Both the position numbers and the translations under genes were made by a program. The notes under the pieces were generated by a model. That model saw only the letters and a program-made list of their open reading frames with translations. It did no database searches and was not told the DNA's origin. Positions 1-6,053 of a stretch of DNA of 7,020 nt are shown here, in pieces (the stretch's first letter is position 1; the number at the start of each line of letters is the position of its first letter). Location of the stretch: assembly GCA_050261415.1 (NCBI GenBank), contig JBLNDG010000088.1:1-7020 (forward strand), given 5' to 3'. Source of the stretch: JBLNDG01 sp050261415 (GTDB taxonomy: Bacteria > Bacillota > Clostridia > Lutisporales > Lutisporaceae).

Positions 1-44
1 TAACTTTTAGTAAAATACAATGAAATAATTGGGAATTTGTCTGT

Positions 45-146
45 TCATAACTGCATTTCGTCCGATAAAACATACAGTTTATATTGCATAAATGCTACAA
101 AACCGAGTATTACCAACGAACCGACAAAAATATGCGTTTTTCCCAT
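45..146 (-). CDS. Possible tiny single-pass membrane protein (33 aa), doubtful
   Basis: A 33-codon minus-strand frame starts at ATG (144-146) and stops at TGA (45-47). It begins MGKTHIFVGSLVILGF, continues with a hydrophobic stretch to about residue 21, and ends in a short polar tail (YVLSDEMQL), as a one-helix membrane peptide would. Against it: the bases before the ATG are only A and T with no Shine-Dalgarno site, no convincing promoter is visible, and U-rich random DNA readily encodes hydrophobic residues. It lies divergent to the membrane-protein gene at 210. I do not recognise it, and it may be chance. Confidence 0.15.
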   Translation of the reverse strand: MGKTHIFVGSLVILGFVAFMQYKLYVLSDEMQL

Positions 147-169
147 TAATATATATAAATACTAATTTA

Positions 170-178
170 TGGTATAAT
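170..178 (+). promoter_or_regulatory. Extended -10 promoter for the membrane-protein gene
   Basis: TGG followed directly by a perfect TATAAT (173-178) gives an extended -10 element (TGnTATAAT). No good -35 hexamer sits 16-18 bases upstream, where the DNA is only an AT run, so the extended -10 would have to carry recognition by the vegetative sigma factor. Transcription would start near 185, leaving a 5' leader of about 25 nt before the ATG at 210. Confidence 0.55.
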
Positions 179-209
179 AGGGACATAATTTTCAAGGGAA
201 GTGATAACG

Positions 210-1283
210 ATGAATCCCGGATTTAAGCCCAATACGCATTTAAAATCCATTTACAGATTCATATTGTGGTTTAACGGAGTCTTCCTGGTTACAGCCTTTG
301 GAATTTTTGTATCCATGCCCGAATATTCAGGTACAGGCGGCACAGAGCATTATACCGGCTTATACAGGGGGTTTAGGCTATATCTCAACAAAATACTCAC
401 CTTCCAGCTTTCAACAATTGCCGCTATTGCCCTGGGGCTTGCGCTGATTTCTTTTGTTGTCTGGGTTCTCCTATACTATTCAGATAGGACGGAAAAGCTC
501 TTAAACAGGATAACCGAACTTGAAAGTGAGAGGCTGCAGCTTTCCGCGCACATAACCAGCCTTGCATACGCCAATACGAACAGAAATGAAAAAGATAAGA
601 TAGTCGATATAATGGAAACCTTTTTATCCAATTATAACGATATAATCTCCATACAGCTCTATGAATACAATGAAGCCAAAATCAGCAGGAACATTCATTA
701 TGAAATAAAGCCTACGCCTTACTATTATACCAGCTCAGCAAGTGTAGCAAATCTTGTACATGAGAAATATATTATACCAGAAAGATTATTAATTCAGTAT
801 AAAAAAGTCCGGGAGATGTATAAGGAAGGTCATTACGACATATTGGAAAAGTATATAAAGAGTCTTATCGAACAGTTGAAGAAAAAGGAACAGACAAGAC
901 ACATCACTGAGGATGCAATTAACAAGTATGTACTGCTCACCCTTGCACTGCAGCTGGATTTTGATGAGCTGTCCTTTAAGATATCCGAGCTTAACCCCGA
1001 ATTTCAGGATACACTCAACAGAGCCAAAAGAACAGGATTTTTGAGGGGAATCATCGAGAGCAATTACTATAAATTCTGCCATCTCGGCGACAGCATGAAA
1101 GGCAGGAGGATTTACATCACCAAATGCTTTTCCCTGGAAAGCAAACCCCATATGTTCGTTATAGTACTTCATCCTGATGTAATAAACAGGGAGGATTACT
1201 CAGATTATATAGATTATATAGGTGAGAAATTTTACGATATACTTTCAAAGGAATTAAATATCGTATATAATAAATGTAAATAA
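210..1283 (+). CDS. Two-pass membrane protein with coiled coil and large cytoplasmic domain, function unknown
   Basis: This 357-residue protein is not recognised. It has a short basic N-terminus, a first membrane helix at about 17-36, an outside loop at 37-63, and a second helix at about 64-90 ending VVWVLLYY. A heptad-like polar helix (about 91-138, with TEKLLNRITELESERLQL) fits a cytoplasmic coiled coil. The remainder (about 130-357) is soluble and mixed alpha/beta. Its edges (DIISIQLYEYNEA and RRIYITKCF...HMFVIVLHPD, then a closing helix) resemble the outline of a GAF-type sensor fold with a helical insertion, but this is a weak guess. No kinase, HAMP, GGDEF or phosphatase motif is visible. 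The start is ATG 210 because GGGAAGTGA lies at proper spacing before it; the in-frame GTG at 201 would overlap that site. It is followed after 14 bases by the 59-aa gene, so the two are probably co-transcribed. Confidence 0.8.
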   Translation: MNPGFKPNTHLKSIYRFILWFNGVFLVTAFGIFVSMPEYSGTGGTEHYTGLYRGFRLYLNKILTFQLSTIAAIALGLALISFVVWVLLYYSDRTEKLLNRITELESERLQLSAHITSLAYANTNRNEKDKIVDIMETFLSNYNDIISIQLYEYNEAKISRNIHYEIKPTPYYYTSSASVANLVHEKYIIPERLLIQYKKVREMYKEGHYDILEKYIKSLIEQLKKKEQTRHITEDAINKYVLLTLALQLDFDELSFKISELNPEFQDTLNRAKRTGFLRGIIESNYYKFCHLGDSMKGRRIYITKCFSLESKPHMFVIVLHPDVINREDYSDYIDYIGEKFYDILSKELNIVYNKCK

Positions 1284-1297
1284 TTGGAGGTGTTGTT

Positions 1298-1477
1298 GTG
1301 GAACAAATTAGGAAAACCATAATAACCGTCAAAGATACAAGGTCTGTTGAAGAAAAAGTAGCATCCCTGAGAGATCTGGGTGTAGAAATATCAGTAAAAG
1401 ATAAGAACGATAAATATGAAAATGGGTATATAATGGGAAAAATGAAAGACCGCTGCCCGGATTTGGAGATTATATAA
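1298..1477 (+). CDS. Small conserved-looking protein of unknown function (59 aa)
   Basis: A GTG-started frame of 59 codons (MEQIRKTIITVKD at the start, KDRCPDLEII at the end) has a strong GGAGG site at 1286-1290, 7 bases before the start. It begins 14 bases after the upstream membrane-protein gene and its TAA stop touches the hairpin of the terminator at 1478, so it is the last gene of a two-gene unit. The sequence suggests a compact alpha/beta fold: a strand (KTIITV), an amphipathic helix (SVEEKVASLRDLG), a second strand (VEISVK) and a charged tail with one Cys at residue 53. It has no membrane segment or signal peptide. I do not recognise the family. Its strong ribosome binding site and position make it a real gene despite its size. 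Confidence 0.75.
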   Translation: MEQIRKTIITVKDTRSVEEKVASLRDLGVEISVKDKNDKYENGYIMGKMKDRCPDLEII

Positions 1478-1506
1478 AACCCCGCCAATAAATTGACGGG
1501 GTTTTT
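1478..1506. terminator. Bidirectional intrinsic terminator
   Basis: A 7-bp stem, AACCCCG (1478-1484) with CGGGGTT (1497-1503), is continued after a mismatch by CAAT/ATTG in the loop region. On the plus strand TTTTT follows; on the minus strand the stem is followed by TTTTAT. It therefore ends the 210-1477 unit and, from the other side, is the first good terminator below pheT. Confidence 0.88.
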
Positions 1507-1520
1507 CCTTACTAGTGGAC

Positions 1521-1537
1521 ATTCTACGTAGTAGAAT
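1521..1537. repeat. Short inverted repeat between pheT and the shared terminator
   Basis: ATTCTAC (1521-1527) and GTAGAAT (1531-1537) form a perfect 7-bp inverted repeat around a 3-base loop. It lies in the 3' untranslated region of the pheST transcript, between the pheT stop at 1574 and the terminator. No U-run follows, so it is not a terminator itself. It may be a 3'-end stabilising hairpin or have no role. Confidence 0.5.
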
Positions 1538-1573
1538 CAGTCAAAAGTGAGGAGGTTCGATGCCTCTGAACTT

Positions 1574-3961
1574 TTATTGCCTCAGTGCAGCTCCTACCTG
1601 GTTCACCAGTGAGTTGACTATCTTGTTGTGTACTCTTGTTATGTCCTCTTCGGAAAGTGTCTTTTCGTCAGATCTGTATACTATTGAATATGCCATACTC
1701 TTGTAGCCGTCAGGTATCTGGCTTCCTCTGTAAATGTCGAACAGCTTAACCTCTTCTATCAGCTTTCCACCCTTGTTCCTTATTATTTCTTCCACCTGGC
1801 CTGCTGTAATCTCTTCTGTCACCACTACCGCAATATCCCTCTCCACAGACGGATACTTCGGCAGCTGCTTGTATTTCACGTCCAGGTTGCTCTGCTCGAT
1901 TATATCTTCAAAATTCAACTCTGCAATATAAGCGCGGACAGGTATGTCATATTTGTCAAGCACGTCAGGATGTACTTCTCCAAGATAACCGGCCCTTTTA
2001 TTATTTATTAAAAGCTCTGCAGTTCTCCCCGGATGCATGCTGTCGTTATTGGAAGACAATATTCTGTACTTGTCTATGTTCAGTTCTTCCATCAGATTCT
2101 CAATAACACCTTTGAGATCGAAGAAATCAATATCCCCATACATCCCAATGGTAAGCATTTCCCGTTCCTCCGCCAGGTCTTCAAGCGGCAGCTTATCCGA
2201 AAAGTATACCCTTGATAATTCAAAGAACTTACCTTCTGCTATCTTCTTATTATAGTTCCTTGATATTACATCCAGCATATTCGGGATCATAGTTGTTCTC
2301 ATAATGCTCTGGTCTTCCCCGAGTGGATTTACAAGCTTAATTGCATTTCTTAACGGATTCTCCGCTTTTAAGTTTATCTTGTTGTATACTCCGGGGCTGA
2401 CAAAGGAGTAAGTAAGCACTTCATAAAGCCCTTGAGCTGCCATGTTGTTCTTTGTGATACCCCTTATCTTCTGCCTGTAATTTTTTCCACCCTGGGTAAA
2501 TGTTGTGTCCATAAGCGTAGAAGGTATATTGTCATATCCGTATAGTCTTGCTATCTCTTCAATAAGGTCGGCTTCTCCCTCTACATCATCCCTGAAAGTC
2601 GGTATTGTAACCTCCAGGTCCCCCTTCTTCTCAACCTTGAATTCCAAAGTTTCGAGGTATCTGATTGCTGCTTCCTCCGATACATCCGCACCAAGAAAAT
2701 CTCTTACCCTTTTCATTCTAAGGTTCAGCTTTCTTGCCTTTTTGGGTTCAGGATACAAATCTATACTTCCACCTACTACTTCACCGGCGCCTATTTGCTC
2801 TACAAGGCTGCAGGCCCTGTCCAGCGCCATTGATATCAGTTCTGCATCTATACCCTTTTCGTATCTTGATGATGCTTCTGAACGTAGTCCGAGTTTTTTG
2901 GAAGTAAGCCTTATATTTACCGGATTGAAATTTGCACATTCAAACACTATTATACTTGTATCGCTTTCTATTTCACTGCCGTAGCCCCCCATAACGCCTG
3001 CAATACCGCTGGGCTTTTTGCCGTCTGCTATAACAAGCATTGACTCGTCGAGCTTTCGATCCACTTCATCAAGGGTTTTAATGGTTTCTCCAGGCATTGC
3101 GTTCCTTACTATTATTTTTTTACCTTCAAGGGTTCTGTAGTCATAGGCATGCATCGGCTGCCCAAGCTCCAGCATAACGTAGTTCGTTATGTCAACGATA
3201 TTGCTTATAGGCCTTACACCGGCTTTTGCAAGTCTCTCCTGCATCCAGGCCGGAGAATCCTTAATTACTACATTCTTCACTACTTTAGCTGCAAACCTGG
3301 GACACAGTTCGCTGTTCTTTACCTCAATATCAATGTAATCCTTTATATCCTCGCTGTTATTTTTATATGTCGTAGCAGGATAAACCAGCTTTTCACCGAA
3401 GGTAGCAGCTGCTTCTCTTGCTATCCCCAGTACACTTAAGCAATCAGGCCTGTTGTTTGTTATCTCAAACTCTATTACTGCATCGTTAAGCCCCAGTACC
3501 TCTTTTATGTCCTTGCCAAGAGGGTACTCCTTATCAAGGATATATATGCCGTCCAACATATCCTCCGGCAGGTTTTCAAGATCCAAGCCGAGCTCTTGTG
3601 CAGAACACATCATTCCATTGGATTCCACACCTCTGAGCTTTCCTTTTTTAATTTTCACTCCACCGGGAAGTGTGGAACCGTTTTTTGCAACGGGAATATA
3701 TTGCCCTTCTCTTACATTTGTAGCTCCGGTCACAATCTGTATTATTTCATTCCCTACGTCAACCTGTCCTACAACAAGTTTATCCGCATCCGGATGTCTT
3801 TCAATTTTCAATATCTTGCCTACTACTACATTTTCAATCTCTTTTCCAAGTTCTTCAACCCGCTCAACCTTTGACCCGGACATAGTCATTCCATCTGCAA
3901 AAGCCTTTGCGTTGTGTTTTATATCAACATAATCCTTAAGCCATTTAATTGGTACCAGCAT
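1574..3961 (-). CDS. pheT: Phenylalanine--tRNA ligase beta subunit
   Basis: PheT is the beta subunit of the cytoplasmic alpha2beta2 enzyme that joins phenylalanine to tRNA-Phe using ATP. It supplies tRNA binding and the editing site that removes tyrosine wrongly attached to tRNA-Phe. At 795 residues it is full length for the bacterial long form. Visible domains in order: the EMAP-like tRNA-binding domain (about 40-150, with the typical HPDADKL at 56-62 and a GVES.GM.CS segment), the B3/B4 editing domain (about 210-370, ending in SEASSRYEKGID), the B5 domain (about 405-475, with the IARLYGYDNIP end), the catalytic-like but inactive B6-B7 core (about 480-690) and the C-terminal ferredoxin-fold anticodon-binding domain (about 700-793, starting KYPSVERDIAVVV). 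The start is ATG 3959-3961, with AGGAAAGGGG upstream. It follows pheS by 43 bases with no terminator between, so it is under the same T-box control. No frameshift or missing domain is seen. Confidence 0.98.
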   Translation of the reverse strand: MLVPIKWLKDYVDIKHNAKAFADGMTMSGSKVERVEELGKEIENVVVGKILKIERHPDADKLVVGQVDVGNEIIQIVTGATNVREGQYIPVAKNGSTLPGGVKIKKGKLRGVESNGMMCSAQELGLDLENLPEDMLDGIYILDKEYPLGKDIKEVLGLNDAVIEFEITNNRPDCLSVLGIAREAAATFGEKLVYPATTYKNNSEDIKDYIDIEVKNSELCPRFAAKVVKNVVIKDSPAWMQERLAKAGVRPISNIVDITNYVMLELGQPMHAYDYRTLEGKKIIVRNAMPGETIKTLDEVDRKLDESMLVIADGKKPSGIAGVMGGYGSEIESDTSIIVFECANFNPVNIRLTSKKLGLRSEASSRYEKGIDAELISMALDRACSLVEQIGAGEVVGGSIDLYPEPKKARKLNLRMKRVRDFLGADVSEEAAIRYLETLEFKVEKKGDLEVTIPTFRDDVEGEADLIEEIARLYGYDNIPSTLMDTTFTQGGKNYRQKIRGITKNNMAAQGLYEVLTYSFVSPGVYNKINLKAENPLRNAIKLVNPLGEDQSIMRTTMIPNMLDVISRNYNKKIAEGKFFELSRVYFSDKLPLEDLAEEREMLTIGMYGDIDFFDLKGVIENLMEELNIDKYRILSSNNDSMHPGRTAELLINNKRAGYLGEVHPDVLDKYDIPVRAYIAELNFEDIIEQSNLDVKYKQLPKYPSVERDIAVVVTEEITAGQVEEIIRNKGGKLIEEVKLFDIYRGSQIPDGYKSMAYSIVYRSDEKTLSEEDITRVHNKIVNSLVNQVGAALRQ

Positions 3962-4004
3962 AATTTGAATCCCCTTTCCTGTTTATTAGCACGTTCCCTC
4001 AGTT

Positions 4005-5024
4005 TTAGAACTGATCCAGGAACCTCTTGTCATTTTCAAAGAATAATCTTAGGTCATCCACTCCATATTTCAGAAGGGCAATTCTATCAAGCCCCATTCC
4101 GAAAGCAAAGCCTGAATATACCTCGGGATCTATGCCGCAGTTTCTGAGTACGTTCGGATGCACCATACCGGAGCCAAGAATCTCGATCCAGCCTTCATTC
4201 TTGCAGATTCTGCAGCCTGCCCCCTTGCAGGCGAAGCAAGTGCAATCCATCTCCGCACTGGGCTCTGTAAATGGGAAGTGGTGAGGTCTGAACCTGGTCT
4301 TTGTATTCTCCCCGAACAGCCTCTTGGCGAACACATCCAAAGTTCCTTTAAGGTTCGCCATTGTTATTCCCTTATCTACAACCAATCCCTCAATCTGGTG
4401 GAACATAGGCGAATGGGTCGCATCTATTTCATCGCTTCTGTATACTTTGCCGGGCACCAGCACTCTAATCGGAGGCCCCTGTTTTTCCATTGTCCTTACC
4501 TGCATCGGCGAAGTCTGAGTCCTCAAAAGTATTTCCTCTGTGATATAGAAGGTATCCTGAATATCCCTTGCAGGATGGTATTTGCTGTGATTCAGCATAT
4601 CAAAGTTGTAATATGCTTTCTCAATTTCCGGCCCTTCTACAATACTAAAGCCCATGCCTACGAATATATCGATTATATCGTCCAAAGTCTTTGTAATAGG
4701 ATGCTTGTTTCCAAGAGGCTCTTTCCTTGACGGCATAGTTACATCAATGAATTCACTCATCAGCCTGTTTTCCAGGTCCCTTCTCTTCAGGCAGTATGCG
4801 GTCTCTTCCAGCTTTTCATTTATATAGTCCCTTATTTCGTTGGCAAGCTGCCCTATGACAGGCCTTTCTTCAGGAGTTAATGCCCCCATACCTCTCAATA
4901 CCTGTGTGAGCTCTCCCTTTTTGCCAAGATACTTGATTCTGAGTTCTTCCAGCTGTTGAAGCGATTGAACTCCTTCCAACTCGGCTACTGATTGATTTTT
5001 TATCTTTTCCAGTTTCTCCTTCAT
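4005..5024 (-). CDS. pheS: Phenylalanine--tRNA ligase alpha subunit
   Basis: PheS is the catalytic alpha subunit of phenylalanyl-tRNA synthetase, a class II enzyme. The 339 residues match the usual length. The N-terminal ~90 residues are the helical coiled-coil arm that contacts tRNA. The catalytic core shows HPI (108-110), HPARDIQDTFY (150-160), RTQTSPMQVR (168-177), motif 2 (GKVYRSDEIDATHSPMFHQIEG, 192-213), FPFTEPSAE (250-258), GMVHPNVL (286-293) and motif 3 (GFAFGMGLDR, 305-314). Five cysteines at 261, 263, 266, 271 and 274 form a C-x2-C...C-x2-C type loop just before WIEILGSGMVHP. I recall similar cysteine loops in Bacillota PheS, so this is probably lineage-typical. The start chosen is ATG 5022-5024, preceded by AAAGGAG; an upstream in-frame GTG at 5043-5045 would lie before that ribosome binding site. 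It is the first gene of pheS-pheT, downstream of the T-box leader. Confidence 0.98.
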   Translation of the reverse strand: MKEKLEKIKNQSVAELEGVQSLQQLEELRIKYLGKKGELTQVLRGMGALTPEERPVIGQLANEIRDYINEKLEETAYCLKRRDLENRLMSEFIDVTMPSRKEPLGNKHPITKTLDDIIDIFVGMGFSIVEGPEIEKAYYNFDMLNHSKYHPARDIQDTFYITEEILLRTQTSPMQVRTMEKQGPPIRVLVPGKVYRSDEIDATHSPMFHQIEGLVVDKGITMANLKGTLDVFAKRLFGENTKTRFRPHHFPFTEPSAEMDCTCFACKGAGCRICKNEGWIEILGSGMVHPNVLRNCGIDPEVYSGFAFGMGLDRIALLKYGVDDLRLFFENDKRFLDQF

Positions 5025-5084
5025 AATAGATGCTCCTTTCTGCACTGATATATATAAATATAATTTCCAAAATTAACAAAAATT

Positions 5085-5120
5085 AAAAAAACCTTCATTC
5101 CCCCAAAAAGGGACGAAGGT
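5085..5120 (-). terminator. T-box leader intrinsic terminator
   Basis: In RNA direction ACCUUC-GUCCC pairs with GGGGA-AU-GAAGGU around a U-rich loop and is followed by a run of seven U. The 5' arm shares GUCCC with the antiterminator of the T-box, so the two folds exclude each other. Default termination here would stop transcription about 60 nt before the pheS start. Confidence 0.93.
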
Positions 5121-5314
5121 AATCCGCGGTGCCACCCTGATTGTTTGCAGAATATGCAAACCTCTCAAAATATAACGGTATGTGCCGTCAAAGCCTACTT
5201 GAATTCAGCCTTGAATCTCCGGAGTGAACTTCAATTGTTCCCCGGCTAGTGCACTTTCAGCCAATGGCGCCACTTCTCTTTGAAGCTGTAAACAATTTAC
5301 TCTCTCCATCAAGG
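5085..5314 (-). promoter_or_regulatory. T-box riboswitch (tRNA-Phe) controlling pheST
   Basis: This leader element senses uncharged tRNA-Phe and lets transcription continue into pheST. In RNA direction: Stem I is closed by CCUUGA (5314-5309) with UCAAGG (5214-5209). Its specifier loop has AGAGUAAAUUG on the 5' side and GAAG-UUC-ACUCC on the 3' side, putting the specifier codon UUC (Phe) at 5228-5226. The distal loop carries GGCUGAAAG. A Stem II-like hairpin follows (ACGG/CCGT, 5175-5188), then Stem III (GUUUGCA/UGCAAAC, 5161-5143). The conserved T-box AGGGUGGCACCGCG is at 5138-5125. Its AGGG and GCG can pair with CGUCCCU (5115-5109) to form the antiterminator, and that arm overlaps the 5' half of the terminator. 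The specifier, the conserved box and the downstream genes all agree. Confidence 0.96.
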
Positions 5315-5407
5315 ATTATTGTAATATTAACTTTTTATAGAGTAAGTATGCTTTGATGGATCCTGTTGCCTGAAATAGTGGCCATAGAAAACCGGCATTC
5401 AGCATAC
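5305..5407 (-). other. Extra 5' leader with two competing inverted repeats upstream of T-box Stem I
   Basis: If transcription starts near 5428, about 115 nt precede Stem I. Two perfect complements lie here. GUAUGCU (5407-5401) pairs with AGCAUAC (5352-5346), closing a 62-nt domain. UCCAUCAA (5360-5353) pairs with UUGAUGGA (5312-5305), the second of which is the 5' strand of T-box Stem I. The second helix would disrupt Stem I, and the two helices interlock, so they are either alternatives or a pseudoknot. Whether this has a function is inference. Confidence 0.45.
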
Positions 5408-5435
5408 GAATCTACCCCTTATTCAATCTTAATTG

Positions 5436-5464
5436 ATTATAACACATGGCCTTTCAGTTTTCAA
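5436..5464 (-). promoter_or_regulatory. Promoter of the pheST operon
   Basis: On the minus strand TTGAAA (5464-5459) and a perfect TATAAT (5441-5436) are separated by exactly 17 bases, with TGT directly before the -10 (extended -10). This is a strong vegetative promoter. The start would be near 5428, giving a leader of about 400 nt before pheS that includes the whole T-box. Confidence 0.85.
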
Positions 5465-5567
5465 CAAAATCAACTTTTTTGTCATTTCAAAACGCTGCAT
5501 GCAAATTCTTTATTAAATTCCGCATTTTCATTGTTTTTTATACCCAAATTCTATGTATAAATTTCTA

Positions 5568-5581
5568 TTATTGTACAATAA
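5568..5581. promoter_or_regulatory. 14-bp palindrome over the -35 box, possible operator
   Basis: TTATTGTACAATAA is a perfect 14-bp palindrome. It covers the -35 region (5571-5576) of the promoter for the three-pass membrane protein. Position and symmetry suit a dimeric repressor site, but no regulator can be named and AT-rich DNA yields such palindromes by chance fairly often. Confidence 0.35.
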
Positions 5582-5599
5582 CCCTATGTTAGTTATAAT
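5571..5599 (+). promoter_or_regulatory. Promoter of the three-pass membrane-protein gene
   Basis: A perfect TATAAT (5594-5599) lies 17 bases after TTGTAC (5571-5576), which keeps only the TTG of a consensus -35. The start would be near 5606, leaving about 14 nt before the ATG at 5620, just enough to hold the ribosome binding site. It diverges from the pheST promoter, with about 106 bp between the two -35 boxes. Confidence 0.65.
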
Positions 5600-5619
5600 A
5601 TTTTTATGGGGGTGAGACC

Positions 5620-5973
5620 ATGCTGGATAGGCGCAAAGGCCCTGACACCCTTGTTAAATGGGTAAAATGGTCAGGCATAGTATCCTGGATATTTGTAGCT
5701 TTGATACTATTTATAACCTTAATAGCAAAACCCGGCTTTGAATCCTATATGGACAAGTCCTTCCACATAAGTCTGGCAAACACGTGGGATACAAACCTCA
5801 TGCAGTTTGTCCTTGTACTGCTTGTGTTGCTATTCTTCTTCTGCATGATTTCCATAATAATTAATCTTCTAAGATGCAGGAGAAAAACCGACAGATTCAA
5901 CAAAACCCTGATAATCAATGCAGTTGCAGCCTTTATCGGAATCCTGTTATACCTTGTTTTCTTTTTCTTATAA
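5620..5973 (+). CDS. Three-pass membrane protein of unknown function (117 aa)
   Basis: This small integral membrane protein is not recognised. It has a basic N-terminus (DRRKG...KWVKW), a first helix at about 17-36 (GIVSWIFVALILFITLIA), a polar outside loop (37-60), a second helix at about 61-85, a strongly basic inside loop (RCRRKTDRFNK, 85-95) and a third helix at about 96-116 ending almost at the C-terminus (LVFFFL). By the positive-inside rule the N-terminus is inside and the C-terminus outside. No catalytic or binding motif is visible. A GGGGGTGAG site ends 3 bases before ATG 5620, and a good -10 lies just upstream. The gene stands alone: divergent from pheST and convergent with the DUF2087 regulator, with which it shares a terminator. 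Codon use resembles its neighbours, so there is no sign of transfer. Confidence 0.85.
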   Translation: MLDRRKGPDTLVKWVKWSGIVSWIFVALILFITLIAKPGFESYMDKSFHISLANTWDTNLMQFVLVLLVLLFFFCMISIIINLLRCRRKTDRFNKTLIINAVAAFIGILLYLVFFFL

Positions 5974-6013
5974 TATAATACGGAATATTTTAGCATATGT
6001 TTATATACTATCT

Positions 6014-6053
6014 AAAAAAACAGCACCCTGAAATTTACAGGATGCTGTTTTTT
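6014..6053. terminator. Bidirectional intrinsic terminator between convergent genes
   Basis: CAGCACCCTG (6021-6030) and CAGGATGCTG (6038-6047) form a 10-bp stem around a 7-base loop, flanked by seven A on the left and six T on the right. On the plus strand there is one C/A mismatch; on the minus strand the same position is a G-U wobble, so the hairpin is fully paired in that direction. It ends the 5620-5973 gene and the regulator gene, whose TAA stop (6054-6052) lies inside the flanking A/T run. Confidence 0.92.

Noticed and set aside
1560..1706. Plus-strand frame with ATG 1560 right after a strong GAGGAGG site
   Set aside because: It is about 47 codons, lies almost wholly antisense to the 3' end of pheT, has a short 4-base spacing and no promoter. 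The Shine-Dalgarno-like match is most likely chance.
2505..3932. Long plus-strand frames antisense to pheT (2505-2984, 3453-3932 and others)
   Set aside because: They are serine-rich shadow translations opposite a conserved gene, without promoters or ribosome binding sites.
4158..4730. 190-codon plus-strand frame antisense to pheS
   Set aside because: It is fully inside pheS, whose synthetase motifs are certain. There is no ribosome binding site and the translation looks like a shadow frame.
5025..5045. GTG start for pheS seven codons upstream
   Set aside because: The extension contains the AAAGGAG ribosome binding site of the internal ATG, and the 339-residue product fits the family.
5318..5323. 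TACAAT on the minus strand as an alternative pheST -10 box
   Set aside because: Transcription from it would start at or inside the 5' strand of T-box Stem I and destroy it, and no good -35 is present. The 5436-5464 promoter is far better.
5346..5407. tRNA-like element, because a 7-bp GTATGCT/AGCATAC pair closes a 62-base domain
   Set aside because: There is no T-arm motif (GTTCRA), no recognisable D or anticodon arm, and the length is too short for a tRNA.
5366..5560. 64-codon plus-strand frame in the pheST leader and promoter region
   Set aside because: It starts with TTG without a ribosome binding site and runs antisense over the pheST promoter and leader; the translation looks like random T-rich sequence.
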